Assembly: GCA_028583605.1 (NCBI GenBank)
Contig: CM053326.1
Span: 3,978,385 to 4,042,384 of the forward strand
DNA from: Dastarcus helophoroides
Lineage: Eukaryota > Arthropoda > Insecta > Coleoptera > Bothrideridae
Reading direction: 5' to 3'
DNA length: 64,000 nt
Part shown: positions 33,387-45,000 of the stretch, one piece after another
Layout: the number at the start of each line of letters is the position of its first letter
How positions within the stretch are numbered: the first letter of the stretch is position 1
Position numbers and translations under genes: made by a program
Notes under the pieces: generated by a model
Database searches by the model: none
Told to the model about the DNA's origin: nothing
The model's input: the letters and a program-made list of their open reading frames with translations, nothing else

Positions 33387-33943
33387 AGTTATATTCTTGT
33401 TTGTCTGTATTCCTTCTCTGTTCTTCTTGTCGTCTTCGTTCTTTACCTTGTTCTTTTTCTTGTCGTCTGCGTTCTTGAGCTTGTTCTTTTTCTTGATGCC
33501 TTCGTTCTTCCTCCTTTATTTTTTCTTGTCGTCTTCGTTCTTTATCTTGTTCTATTTCTTGTCGTCTTCGTTCTTCCTCCTGTACATTTTCTTGTCGTCT
33601 TTATTCTTCATCTTGTTCTTTTTCTTGTGGTCTTCGTTCTTCCTCCTGGTCTTTTTCTTGTCGTCTTCGTTCTTTCCCTTGTTCTTATTACTATTCTTTT
33701 TCTTGTTTTCTTCGTTCTTTCTCCTGTGCTGTGTCTTCTTTATCTTTAAACATTGCTAACAACGCTTGCAATTGTTGTTCCATTTTGGCCGATTTTAAAC
33801 CCGTTTTCATAAAGCGTTTTAGAATGTTCAAGATTTTTCTTGACGAGCCCCATATAAAGTATTTAACAGTTTAAACCGTCCGAGATAAAGTCAACTGCGG
33901 GACCACTTGGTGAATTCCTCCGAGTAATAAAGCACAATAATAA

Positions 33944-33960
33944 TCTCACTTCTGACACCA
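33944..33960 (-). other. Primer binding site, tRNA-Leu type
   Basis: Just inside the LTR, after a 2-nt spacer (tc), the minus strand reads TGGTGTCAGAAGTGAGA. This is complementary to the 3' end of a tRNA-Leu (CCCACTTCTGACACCA), with one mismatch. It fixes the orientation and the 5' LTR identity. Confidence 0.75.
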
Positions 33961-33962
33961 GA

Positions 33963-34304
33963 TGTTACGCGTTCTCGGTTCGAATGATTATTAACACTTA
34001 TTGAATAGTACCCACTTTATTTCCAAACTAAACTCGGAACAGTACAACTGAATAATTAATTTACTGACTTATTGACTTCTAACTGCTAACTCACTAATTA
34101 ACTACATTGACTAACAGGCTGAGGGAAAGCCGACTTTATATAGATTCCTGGTTGGGGTCCTAAAAAATTCTAGCAGAAAACTTATCGTTTGCCGAAATTT
34201 CTGGAATGCTTATCTGCCGTTTGCTTCATTATCGCGGCCGCTTTCCCTTATCAGATTCTTCTAGAAAATTTCCTAACTAAATTTTACAATTACATTTCGT
34301 TACA
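33963..34304 (-). repeat. Gypsy 5' LTR
   Basis: Begins TGTAACG at 34304 and ends GTAACA at 33963 (minus strand). It contains a TATA-like tctatataaag near 34137 and an aataaag polyadenylation-like word near 34018. Only one LTR copy is in the window. Confidence 0.75.
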
Positions 34305-35830
34305 ATATTATACTATTTAATGCAGAGATCTTTTTAAAATGTTGGTATCATTTAGAGTTGGAGATTTCAAATTAGCTTGTTTATTTTTAAATTATGCTTG
34401 TTTTCTAATCTATATTTGTTTTTAGGTTATGTTCCTTTTAGGTTAGGATTGGTTCTCGAATTTTTTATTTGCACAATATTTATTATGATTGGATTAAAAT
34501 ATTACATTGTCATTCAATTCTGAGCTGTGGTTAAAATTTCAAGTTTTTAGCTCATAGGAAAGTTGGTTTAAGATCGATTGTAAAATTTGTACAAACTTTC
34601 AGACACATATCAATGTCAAACGTCGATTGATGCTATTGTTTAATCACATTCAAGAAAATAAATTAATAAAAAACGTGTAACAAAAATAAATTTCGTCACG
34701 TTGAAGGTCGTTTTAAGGTCACATTGTTTCTAGAAGCTCTTCCATTTAAAATAACTGAAGGCAATTTGCAACGTTGCATTATGTCATTGTGGCCCATCTC
34801 TTGTTTTATATGAGCCATCATGGCTGACGCAAACTAGGTTCAAACCCACAAACGCCAACGAGAACATGTTTTTTCTATATTTGTCTATTCAGTAGAAATT
34901 TGGCAATCAATTTTAAACTGACATACCGTTAAGATTTGAATTTTTAAACATAGTATACTCTGTTTAAATTTTAGGATAGTTTTAAGAGTTTTTTTAGTGT
35001 TGATTCACAAACAGTGACAGACAACCCAAGATCCAACGCAATCGCTGTTTGGGGCAATCTATAACAGATTGCCAATCCTTAACGGAACGTTACTGAAAAT
35101 TTAGAATTGTGAAAGGAGTAACTGACGAAGAAAAAGCCAATAAAACATGAAGAGAAATAGGTTTAAGTATATAAAAATATATGTACTTTTCTATATTTAT
35201 CACGAAAATGTCAATCAACGATAATTAACGACTTAAACTAAAAATATGAAGGACTATATTTTATTCAAATTGCTTAAAATAATGGTTTTCAGCTACTCAA
35301 GAAAATCTAAATCAATCCCTTATAATTTTAGCAAGTATTATAAAGACCGAAGTAGGCGAATTTTACATTTCAATATTTTGTGCCTTTCAGTTAAATTTTC
35401 AGCAGTAAATGCTAAATTGAATTCAGATGAAAATATCGTAATTTGCTTGTCGACGATACCGCAAATTATTTGGCTTCAACATCATCCTTTCGCGTGTACC
35501 TACCTACACAAGTCTCATTTCCTTATTATATTTTCGCAGAATTTACCGCAAGACGATTGCTCGATATCCCACTGGAAATATGATTTTTATTTATTCACCT
35601 ATTACTAATACATTCTAACATTTTGCTTCCAATTCGGTCATAGGCATTTACGTTATCGTTTACTTTAGTAAGCAAATAACAGATCAGATAATGTAGTGCA
35701 TTTTTGTAAATCAATTTATTTGCTAATGCGCTGAAATTCAATATCACGTAACGGGTTGGCAAATATTACCGTAGGCTAGGAGTTTAATTGCTGGAAAAAC
35801 AACAATGGATGTGCGCAACATGAAAAAAAA
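34305..35830. other. No recognisable gene
   Basis: AT-rich DNA. A 120-codon frame at 35246-35608 has no recognisable motif and unremarkable composition, and was not accepted as a gene. Confidence 0.4.
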
Positions 35831-35833
35831 TAT

Positions 35834-36835
35834 ATAGGGTGTACAAGGAATGGGATAGTGCAATACCTCAGACGCGAAGGATGATTTAGACAATGTGAAA
35901 ATATAATGTTAAATTATATCATGAAGGATAAATTATATCATTTTCAGATATAAAAATTTTCATTTTCTTTCTTCATCGCTAAGTAGTACCATAGCAACGA
36001 TTCTTTTAAGGGATGCCGTATTTTTTATTGCACATTTAGATTTCTTGTAACTTTCCTGACAAATTATAATAATGCATCTATTACCCTAAAACCCATATTT
36101 TGCACGAAATAAAATATTTTTCGAATTAAACTCAAAATTGGGTTATTTGCACAAAAGTGAAATTTATTATTAATATTAAGTATAAAATCGAAATAACAAA
36201 CGAGTACCACACTCTAAAATATGTGTTTAGAGGCTGCTCCATTCTTTAATGCGCATTGTTCATATTTCTTGATTAATGTAAAACCAGTTATCACTTTTGG
36301 AGTTGGCGGGACATTTCTGCACATGGAAGTCTAATTTTGGCTTAAAATTGCCGGTCATCAAATATAACCATTTGTTACCTATCTTACGTGAAGGAACATC
36401 ATATTTTAACATTTGCTCACAACATTACTGTTAAGGGCAAGAGCCTAATCCTACTGAAAGTCTAAATTATATCTGGAAGAAAAAGAAGAACTATAAAATA
36501 TAAACATCGTTTACCTGTTAAGGCACCGTTATAAAAATATGGACCAATGAGTCCTTTTTGACTTTGATTCGACTGTGTACCTAGTTACAATTTAATTCGG
36601 AAAATATTTTATTTCGTAGAAACTTGAGGTTTTAGGCTGGTAGATTTTTTTTATAACAGTTGTCAGACAAGGCACAAGGAATCCAAAATAAAATTGTTAC
36701 TATAGAGCCACCTAACGGTGCAGAAAGAATATTAAAATTTTTGCATCTGCAAATGGTATAATTTAACATCACATGTTTGCATTATCCAAATCACCCTTTG
36801 TTCCCTCCGCTAATATCCTGAATATAAGTTGTCAT
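35834..36835 (+). mobile_element. Tc1-like remnant with ~0.25-kb inverted arms
   Basis: 35867-36135 pairs in reverse with about 36590-36815. Shared words are gatttagacaatg, aatgttaaattata, ccataacaac-like and acgaaataaaatattttccg. The spacer holds QEPNPTESLNYIWKKKK at about 36434-36485, a decayed version of the SPDLNPIENLW motif with the third catalytic Glu of Tc1-like DD34E transposases. The left end is close to a tatagggtg word at 35834. The precise ends and TSD were not fixed. Confidence 0.55.
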
Positions 36836-37119
36836 AAAAATGATTTCGTTAAAATAATAAATTTTGTGCTTCTTTATATTTAATTTAAAGTGTTCCAGTA
36901 ATAATGTCATTCATTTTAAGAGAAGATAGAAAAAAGTTACATTGATACAAATATGTGATCACACTTTGTTTTCGGGTATATTTTCACCGAAAAAATATTT
37001 TCAACTCACAATTTGGGCTACCCCTCATTCCAAATGATTTTGATGACATTGAGCAATTTAAGAGCCCCGTCACAACTTGCACTTGGTAACCGGAAGAAAT
37101 AAAACAATTGAAGGGGTTC

Positions 37120-37310
37120 GAGCAAAAAGGGTATAAGTGACATTTTCTTGTTTTTTGAGATATTTGCAAATACCGAAACTTAAGTATGTATTATTTTCGA
37201 GCAAAAAGTATGTAAGTGCATTTGGCGAGTACTAGGGTCATGTTTGAATCAGAAGATATACCTGCTTAGCTATTATCGAAAACCTGTTGGTGCAAAAAGG
37301 GTATAAGATC
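37120..37310 (+). repeat. Three copies of a gcaaaaagggtataagt word
   Basis: The word occurs at 37121, in altered form at 37201 (gcaaaaagtatgtaagt), and at 37292. Such short words are often subterminal repeats of a transposon end. The gene remnant at 37588 lies just downstream and may be its cargo. Confidence 0.4.
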
Positions 37311-37587
37311 ACTTGTACCGGTTTTGCACTCAACAGTCGTCTAATATTTTAAAGATATATGTGTCATACCGAGGAGGTGTTTATATAGATAACAAGTTGT
37401 TTTTTGTGTACTAAATCAAATCAACTCTAAAAACTCAATAACATTTAGTTTGTATTATTGAAAATGAAGAGCAGAGAAGAGAGCAGAGGGAAGGCAGAAT
37501 ACCAGTAAAACGAACAGAAGGGAAATTGTACGTAGGACACAAAGATGTAATGAATCCAAGTTAACGGTTAAGCAATTTTTAATCGTG

Positions 37588-38040
37588 TGTAGGTACGAAT
37601 GTCACGAGAAAATTTCTGAAGCTGATAGACAAGTATTATTTGAAAAATTTCATGAGAAACTTAATTATGAATTTCGAACAGCCCATTTATCATCTTGTAT
37701 TAATAAAAAAGAAGTTGCTAGAAGGAAGTAACGACCTCAGAAAGGCCGAAATTTCGCAACAAAAATAATGGTAATGAATAAGCGTGTATGTAAACAGTTT
37801 TTTGTAAAAACGTTTGAGATTGCTAATAAATAAATGCTTTACTACAGTGGGTGCGAAAACTGATAGATATATGTGAGACTGACAAATCGGAAAAAATGCC
37901 GACTATAAATAAAATTGATGAACATTTCAGAAGGTCTCTTATTTCTCATATGAAGATGTTTCCAAAATACAAGAGTCATTATTCTCGAAAAGACAACATC
38001 AACACAAGATACTTATTCTCAGATCTAACAAGGAAAGGTC
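37588..38040 (+). pseudogene. Conserved uncharacterised arthropod protein, remnant
   Basis: Reads CRYECHEKISEADRQVLFEKF, HLSSCINKKEVARRK, a stop, RNFATKIMVMNKRVCKQFFV and, in another frame from 37851, EKMPTINKIDEHFRRSLISH and FPKYKSHYSRKDN. These blocks (a C-x3-CH pair, a VCK-FF segment, and an H-x-SHY-R motif) recur together in a large set of unannotated insect proteins, probably transposon-encoded, from memory. At least one stop and one frameshift mean it is dead. No catalytic function can be assigned. Confidence 0.5.
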
Positions 38041-38254
38041 GCGAAGTGTCCGGCGCCGATTTTGTTAATTTTTGGATATATTTTAGAGGACCAAAGAGAC
38101 ACGTATTTTTTTTTACCGGCTGATAAACGGTTTTAAGGGTAGTTTTACCCCCTCAAAGTTAGAGCAGAAAATGCAGATTTTGCTGTTTCTCAGATACCAA
38201 AAATGATACTCGAGTCGTTTCTTTTTCCAAAAGTTTTGTTATGACGAGAAATAA

Positions 38255-39090
38255 AAAAAAATTTTTTTTCAAATTTTTCCCACTCCCCTCATGGGGGCAA
38301 ACTACCCCATTTAGAAGTTTTTTAATCATAAAAATGGTAATTACGTCAGCAAAATTTTGAAAAAAATATATATTATTTTATACACCAAAACTAATTTCAC
38401 CTGTTTTTGGATTTTGTCGAAGGGGGTAAACACCACTTACACGAATACGTATATGATAGGATGTATTTTTATGATTTTTGTTTTATTTTTTTTCTGAAGC
38501 GAAGTATTTCGACGAGAAACTAATACAATAATTTTTTAAGATTTTTTTGGTGACCCCTCATCCCCACCCTGCACCCTTCTCTTATAAGAGGCTGAGCTAC
38601 CTACTTTAAAAACCGGAAAATTCGGGATTATTATGATCCATCTACTCTAGATACACAGAAAGAAAAGTTTACCAAAATTTTTTTAACCCTAGACCTCCTG
38701 ATAGGAATAAATTACCCCCTTATGAAGTTTTTAATTAACAAGATAATAGTCATTATAAGAGCTCAATTTTGAAAAATAAATGTTATTTTATATATCAAAA
38801 TTAATTTTACCTGTATTTGAGTTTTGGTGAAGGAAAATATTTTAGGGGTAAATACCCTTTAACACAAATATTTATATATAATAGAAAATATATTTGTGTA
38901 ATTTTCGGTTCGTTATTTTTGAAACGAAGTATTTTAAAGAAGGTAGAAAAATATTATTTTTAAATTTTGGTTCTACCGTTCCCACCCTTCGCCTTAGCAT
39001 ACCAGTAGAGCGAGGCAGTTAGCTATCTACTTGAAAAACTGGAAATTCGAGATCATTGCAGTCTCTCTAGATACCACAAAACAGAGTTTA
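38255..39090 (+). repeat. Diverged tandem repeat, ~0.42-kb unit, two copies
   Basis: Corresponding landmarks are gaagcgaagtatttcgacg (38497) and gaaacgaagtattttaaag (38929), and ccccaccctgcaccctt (38560) and cccacccttcgcctta (38980), at 417-436-bp spacing. A partial third start (cttctgataaaaatagg) follows at 39133. Non-coding. Confidence 0.6.
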
Positions 39091-39417
39091 GAAAGGCTTT
39101 AAATTTTTGCATTTCCCATCCTAGGTGACTTATCCTTCTGATAAAAATAGGACGCAAGGTGTGGCTGGAAAAATTCGAAAAAATTGTTTTTATTGTTTCT
39201 TGTTGAAATATTTCGTTCCAGGAAAAAAAGAAACGAATATCTTACGCCATAATAATATACATCTAAATGTTTTGGTAAATTCCCATATTTCTCGTGTAGG
39301 TATATCTAATATACAAAACTTCTAAATTTTTTATAAAGTTCAGACAACTGACCGCAGTTCAGACAGACAGACACTTGAGACAGTTTGAGAGAAATCTTAG
39401 CAATGAAATTAATTAAA

Positions 39418-40488
39418 TCATATCAGGTGTTGAAAATGTCCACCACCTGCAAGAATGTACGCCTCAACTCTTCTTCTCATAGATTCGCGTACTCGTTGAA
39501 AAATTCCTGGCGTATTTCTTATAGTGTTGCAGGAATCTGTTGTGCGATTTCTCGGTTCTTCTTCAATTTGGATTAGGGTGCTATAAACTAAGGTTTTAAG
39601 ATAGCCCCATAAAAAATAATCTAGACTGTTCAGGTCAGGGGATCTAGGCGACCATAATTCTGTTCCTGCTCTGCCTATCCAGCGATTATTGTAATTTTGG
39701 TCCAAATATGCACGTGCCAAAACACTAAAATGCGCAGGGGCACCATCGTGCATAAACCATATTCGATTTCGGATTAAAACGGGGACATCTTCTAACAGCA
39801 CTGGTAAATCATGTTCAAGAAAGTGACGATAATTTTCTCCATTTAATCTTCTTGGCAGAAAAACGGGTCCAATTAAATAGTCGTCAACAATTCCTGCCCA
39901 CACATTTACCGAGAATTGTTCTTGGTGATTGACTGCGACCATGGCATGCGGGTTCTCTTCAGCCCAAAAGTGATTGTTGTGGAAATTTCTAATTGCATTT
40001 CGGGAAAAACTGGCTTCATCAGTAAATAAGACTTCTCTGTCAAATAGTGGATTTTCAACAATTTTTTGAATAAACCATTGGCAGAAATTTATACGAAATG
40101 GTAAATCCCGAGGCAGTAAGGCCTGAACCCGTTGAATATGGTAAGGGTATAACAAAAAATCGCGAAGTATCCTCCAGACTAAAATATGGGAGATATTTAA
40201 ATTACTAGCAATTTTCCTTGTGCTTATTTCGGGATTTTGCTCAACTGAATTAAGAACAGCTATTTCAGTTTCTTCTGTTCTTGCGGTTCTTTGTGCCCCT
40301 TTTAAGTGATGATCGGGTTTAAAACATCCCTTCTTGCGTAGTCTTCTATGAACGCTTGAAAAAGTTCTTGCATCTGGCACAATTCTTTGCGGAAAACGCT
40401 CTGCATACAGTCGCCTGGCTTCAAATGCATTTCCATCCGCAAGACCGTAAATGTAATGAATATCGGCAAAATCAGCATTCTCAAACAT
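39418..40488 (-). CDS. DD41D mariner-type (rosa-like) transposase, intact 356 codons
   Basis: The frame has no stop. The N-terminus has a Tyr-Gly-Leu-Ala-rich start followed by YAERFPQRIVPDARTF and LRKKG, then a second helix-turn-helix segment (ISTRKIASNLNISHILVWRIL). Catalytic region: LFTDEASFSRN with the first Asp, WFMHDGAPAHFS with the second, and SPDLNSLDYFLWGYL with the third. Counting residues between the last two aspartates gives 41, hence DD41D, as in rosa-type elements. The C-terminus (VEAYILAGGGHFQHLI) matches the family ending. Upstream (minus strand) lies about 560 bp of non-coding DNA to a TATACAGGGT end at 41056. The opposite end was not found, so mobility is uncertain even though the protein looks complete. 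The start at 40488 is favoured because an earlier overlapping frame lacks the conserved N-terminus. Confidence 0.85.
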   Translation of the reverse strand: MFENADFADIHYIYGLADGNAFEARRLYAERFPQRIVPDARTFSSVHRRLRKKGCFKPDHHLKGAQRTARTEETEIAVLNSVEQNPEISTRKIASNLNISHILVWRILRDFLLYPYHIQRVQALLPRDLPFRINFCQWFIQKIVENPLFDREVLFTDEASFSRNAIRNFHNNHFWAEENPHAMVAVNHQEQFSVNVWAGIVDDYLIGPVFLPRRLNGENYRHFLEHDLPVLLEDVPVLIRNRIWFMHDGAPAHFSVLARAYLDQNYNNRWIGRAGTELWSPRSPDLNSLDYFLWGYLKTLVYSTLIQIEEEPRNRTTDSCNTIRNTPGIFQRVRESMRRRVEAYILAGGGHFQHLI

Positions 40489-40489
40489 A

Positions 40490-41056
40490 TTTTCTTATAC
40501 TTATCAATCACTCACATTCAGATAAAGTATTGAAGTGAAAAATTTGACGCTTGGTTGTAAACACAAAACTAAATCTCAGTGGCCTACTAGATTTTCATTA
40601 ATAAATTAATCTACCACAGCGGCATAGCAAGTAAATGATTTTTATTTTTTAATTCGGAAACCGTCCGTCATAGGACAAAAAGTCAAGAGCTCATTTTTGA
40701 TAGAAATGCAACAAAGACTAGGAAAATAATTCTTATTTTGAAAAATAGCATTGGCGTCACATTTTTTTTTTCAAAAATGTGTATCGACCTGTTTGTGGGA
40801 ACGCCACTGGTGGAATCAGAACAAATGTTTTTTTGTCAAAATACTTGCTTTTATACGCAGATATCGTGTACTGAATATCAAAAAAATATCCAAACCAGTC
40901 TCAGAAATATTGAAGAAAAACCGATTTTTTCTTCAATTTTTACCGCCCTGTATATCGAAAATGAAGCGTTTCCGGACCTATGTTAATATGAAAATTTTGT
41001 CTTAAAATTGCCCAAGGAATATCCCCCTGCCGGTTCAGCATGCAATTATGAAATAC
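40490..41056 (-). other. Non-coding 5' region and probable terminus of the DD41D element
   Basis: Ends at 41056 with TATACAGGGTATTTC on the minus strand. A second TATACAGGGC word lies 100 bp inside at about 40960. The inner block shares ctgtatatcgaaaatg followed by aagcgttt with 7462-7485. Both frames reported here are chance frames. Confidence 0.5.
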
Positions 41057-41061
41057 CCTGT

Positions 41062-41215
41062 ATATAGTGCGTCTTGCATTAACTCGAAGAGTTCTCCTTC
41101 GTGTTTACCTGAAAGCAAAATGGTTATATCATCTGCCTAGCCAATTGTATAGAGACCCCGGTCATTGAGTTTTTGGATAAGGTGATCCGCTGTTTTTAGG
41201 TACTTACTATTAAAA
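41062..41215 (-). pseudogene. Non-LTR reverse transcriptase fragment, second LINE family
   Basis: The minus strand reads ADHLIQKLNDRGLYTIG, a stop, then ADDITILLSGKHEGELFELM. This is RT motif C (YADD, with Tyr replaced by a stop) in the context typical of R1/I/jockey-type elements. It differs from the YADDS family at 5347 and 63225 and from the RTE at 28562. Only about 50 codons remain. Confidence 0.6.
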
Positions 41216-41289
41216 TGTATTCTGACAGTGAGGTAAACTTACAATTATAAATCGAACCTAAATCATTCGGTTTAATCTAACTAGTTCAT

Positions 41290-41920
41290 GCAAATAGAAT
41301 ACAACCTAGATTACAGTTTGCAGCCCTCTAAGCGTGTATAATGAAGCATAGGTAGCTGAACCACCAACAGTTGAAACCCAAACGTCTAGCAAAGCAGTTG
41401 CTCTCTAGAAAAATTTCAGAGGACATGATGCCAGCATAGACCAATAGGTTTGAACATTTATCAGATTCAGGGGTTGAAAACCAAAGCCAGTAGATTCTAA
41501 TAAGATCGAAACCGGTCTTTGATTTTCAAACCATACTTATTGGTCATACATACATAGCTATTGGTCTGTGCATTCGAATCTTGTCTTCTGGAATCTTTCT
41601 ATGTAAGAGCAACCGCTTTGATAGACGTTTGTATTTTAACTGTTGGTAGTTCAGTTACCTATGATTTACTATACACGCTTAGAGGGCTGCTTCTGTCGTC
41701 TAGGTTGCATTCTATTTGCCTAAACTATGTCAGATTCAACCGAGTGATTAAGGCAGGACGTCTTGTGATTGTACAGTATCTCCTTGCCGGAACATTTGTC
41801 GATATTCGGGTTGGATATACCAAACTGACGAGATCGAATAAGATCGAAACCTGTCTTTGGCTTCCAAAATTTGAATCTGATAAATGTTCAAATGTATTGG
41901 TCCATGCATCAGTACCATAG
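41290..41920. mobile_element. Cluster of hammerhead-bearing repeats
   Basis: 41297-41510 matches, in reverse, the 3' part of the 33032-33386 element (aacctagattacag, gctgaaccaccaacagttga). 41575-41720 matches it in forward orientation (tcttgtcttctgg, gttggtagttcagttacc). 41804-41900 is another copy carrying the ribozyme. The arrangement suggests at least three degenerate units, two of them inverted, near a LINE fragment. A decayed core (gccagtag for ctgacgag) is at 41488-41520. Confidence 0.6.
41804..41877 (+). ncRNA. Type I hammerhead ribozyme, second copy
   Basis: Core CTGACGA 41825-41831, stem II GATC/GAATAA/GATC to 41845, GAAA 41846-41849, minimal stem III A-CCTG-T and cleavage triplet GTC ending at 41855. 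Stem I pairs CCAAA (41820-41824) with TTTGG (41856-41860), then TTGGA with TTCCAA. Loop II differs from the first copy while stem II is conserved. Confidence 0.7.
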
Positions 41921-42035
41921 TTTACTTAAATTTTACGGAATGAAACTAAAAAGGTGAGTTTTATAGAAATTGTTCTTAATCCTCAATATAAATTGCAAAT
42001 GCGATAACACGATAGGGGGTGATTAGTCTCCCCAA

Positions 42036-45000
42036 CAGTGGCGGCTCGCGTATAGGCACTGTGGAACTGCAGCACCGCCAATTTCGCCTAAGAGTTTTTT
42101 CTCAAAATTTTTCGAGGACTTTTCCTTAAACAATTTTTTGTATAGATTTTAAATTTCCTCTGATTTCTTTTTATAGAAATGTCAAGTTTCTTTTACAAAG
42201 TTACGGGAATTTAAAATCTATTTTAATTTCTTTTTCTGTTTTTTGTAACAATTTTGAGAAAATAATTAAAATTTTAAAACAAAATCTAAATCCAACTCTT
42301 CTTGCATTTTAATACTTCTCTAAAAAAAATTTAATAGCGAATATCCGAGTTTTTACCTGAAATCTCAATTTCAACTTTTTCTATAAAAATTTTGAGTTTC
42401 TTCAAGATATTTCGATTTATTTAGGAAAATTTTAATTTTTTCTGCGAAGTTTCCATTTTTTCCTAAATATTTTATAAAAAGAATTTTTGTTTATAAATTC
42501 CTATTTTTTCTGAAAATTTTGTCCTTCAAATTTCAACTTCTCCAGATTTTTTTATGTTCCTCTAATTTGCTTTAAAAATATCAAGTTGTTTTTACTAGAC
42601 TTTGACATTTCATAGTTCATTTTATTTTCTAATTTTGATAAAAATGTTTTGCAAAAAACCCTAAAAGAAAACAATTTTTAAAAATAAATTAATTGTCAAA
42701 AATATTCTTAAAATTTCGACTTTTTAAGTGGGAATTATTGCAATTTTTTAGAAAAAGAGTCACCATTTCAAGAAAAGTCTCAAAAATTTCGAAATTAAAA
42801 GCAATCAAAATGTTGCAAGAAAATAATCAACGATTTAATGCTTGAAGTCAATATTTTGAGATTAAAATTTAAATTTTTACAATTGATTTGTACATGTATA
42901 AACTACAAGTTTTTTTTTCGAAATTCGTTTCAAAACCTCGCACAATTTTAAAAATCGAAATTTTTGTTACTAGAAGTAATATTTATTTTAATATAATAAT
43001 AAATAAATAAATAAATAATAAACATAATAAAAAATTTAAATTTAAAAAGAAAAAAATTACCAGTTACAAAAACTAGTCCAAGTTGTTAGAGAAGCCGAAA
43101 AAAAGTGGAATTTTTAAAATATTCGAAATTTTTATAGAACGTCAAATTTCCAAAAGAAAATAAGGAATTTGAAAAAAGTTAATATTTTGGAAAAAAAATT
43201 TAAATTTTTAAAATAGTCGACATTTTTAATAATTTTGCAAATGGAAAAGGGCAAAATTTTGGAAGAATATCGACATTTAAAATAAATTGCAAAATTTTTA
43301 ATTAAATTTTCAAAGAAGCTGAATGTCTAAATATTGGAGAAAACTCAAAATAATTAAAAAAATTGTAATTATCAAAAAGGTTGAAATTTTGAAAGGATAA
43401 AATTTTGGAAAAAGTCGAAATTTTGAGTAGCTCAAATTTAAAATAAAAACGCATTTTTTTTTTTAAAGTTGAAGATTTAATGGGAAATGTTCAAACAAAA
43501 ATTATAAATAATATTTTGAAAAAAGTTCGTATTTATAAAAAAAAGTCAAGTTTTCAAAAAGAGTCGAAATTTTGAAAAAAAAGTAGACCTTTTGAAACGG
43601 AATCGAAATTTTTAGAAAAATTCGAAATTTTAGAAATTAGTTAAAAATTTCAAAATAAGTTTTTAAGAAATGTCTCACTTACAAGAAAAATCAAAATTTT
43701 CAAATAAAGGATCGACAGTTTGTAAAGAATGTTGAAATTTTGAAAATAGTTTAAATTCAAAAAAATAGTCGAAATTTTTAAGTTTTCCAAACAATTTTAA
43801 TTTTGAAAAATAGATTAAATTTTGAAAAATTCGAACATTTGAAAATACGGTAATTTTCAACAAAGTGGGAATTAAAAAAAGGTCGAAAATTTTAGAAAAG
43901 TGCAGATTTAAGAAAAGGGTAAAATTTTCAAGAAAAGGCCAACATTTTTTGACACTTTCATTTTTCTAAATTTATGGAATATACGAAATATATAAAAAAT
44001 TTGAGGATAAGGCAAAAATTTTCAAAAACTTTTAATTTTCCAAAAGAAGTCCAACTTTTGAAAATAAAGAAATTTCCAAACAAGTAAGTCAAAATTTTAT
44101 AGTCGAAATCAAAAAAAATATCAAAACTTTGAAAAAGTAGACCCATTCAAAAGATCTGAGAATTATTATCGAGTTTTTAAAATAATTCGAAATTTTGAAA
44201 AAGTTTAAATTTTGAATAATTGGAAAATTTTCACTCAAATTATCAATAAAAATCAAGATTTTCAAAGCCGGAATACTGAAAACAAGTCAAAAATTATCAG
44301 ATAGATCGAGGTTTTCAAAAGTCCAAATATTGAAAAGTTAAAAGTTGGAAAAAAGTTAAAATTTTTGGTAGTTATAATTTTGAACCAAAGTTGGACTTTT
44401 TAAAAAAAATTCAAATTTTAGGTTAACAAAATTAAAATTTTAAATAAATGTTAAACTTTTCATAAAACGTCAAGATTAAAAAAAATCGAAAATTTGAAAT
44501 AATTTTGAAAATTAAAAAGTCACCAAATATAAAAAAATCAAAAATAGTCGAAAATGTGAAAAAAGTCGACATTTTATAAAGTGTCTCCATTAAAAAAAAT
44601 TGAATTTTTGCAAAAATAGTCGAAATTTTGAAAAATGGTTAATACGAAAAAAACAGTCGAAATTATTAAGAATCGAAATTTTCAATAAAAATATTATAAT
44701 TTCTCAAAAAAAAAGAAATGATGAAATTTTGAAATTTTAAAAGATCGAAAATTTAAAAAGTCCAAAGTCCAGTTTTCCAAAATTTGCCTTTTGTAGAGAA
44801 CGTAAAAATTGTCAAACGGTGAAAATTTTAAAAAAATGTACTTAATTTAAAAAAATACAAAAAAAAACAGAACACCATAAGATTAAATATTTTCGAAAAT
44901 GGAGATATTTTTAAAAAAGTATACACAGATTTTCGAAAAAGTCAATACCTAAAAATAAAATAAAGTTGAAATCATGAGAAAAAAGTTTCAAATTTGGAAT

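Larger units (their letters stand above)
31999..33783 (-). pseudogene. Gypsy gag, broken
   Basis: Starts at the Met codon 33783-33781 (MEQQLQALLAMF), 160 bp after the primer binding site. A coiled-coil-like stretch follows, made of about eight imperfect 15-residue units rich in E, R, Q and K (ERRRQEKEQ), at 33400-33740 with stops. After the insertion at 33032-33386, gag resumes with IRDPEVQRVIRLSNV, EALVRALEVEVAYKV, a Met/Asn/Lys-rich heptad-like region and a CCHC knuckle CYSCGRPGHFKKEC near 32060. Multiple stops and frame changes. Confidence 0.75.
31170..34304 (-). mobile_element. Ty3/gypsy-type LTR retrotransposon, 5' part
   Basis: On the minus strand: a 342-bp LTR (34304-33963, TGTAACG...GTAACA), a tRNA-Leu-type primer binding site, gag with a zinc knuckle, then an aspartic protease, after which the element is truncated at about 31165. 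Reverse transcriptase, RNase H, integrase and the 3' LTR are missing. A 355-bp hammerhead-bearing repeat is inserted in gag. Confidence 0.8.

Noticed and set aside
33370..33759. Two overlapping plus-strand frames of 120-130 codons rich in Phe/Leu/Ser
   Set aside because: Antisense shadow of the charged repeat in gypsy gag on the minus strand.
35246..35608. 120-codon frame on plus
   Set aside because: No motif, no homology that I recognise, AT-rich codon composition like the surrounding DNA.
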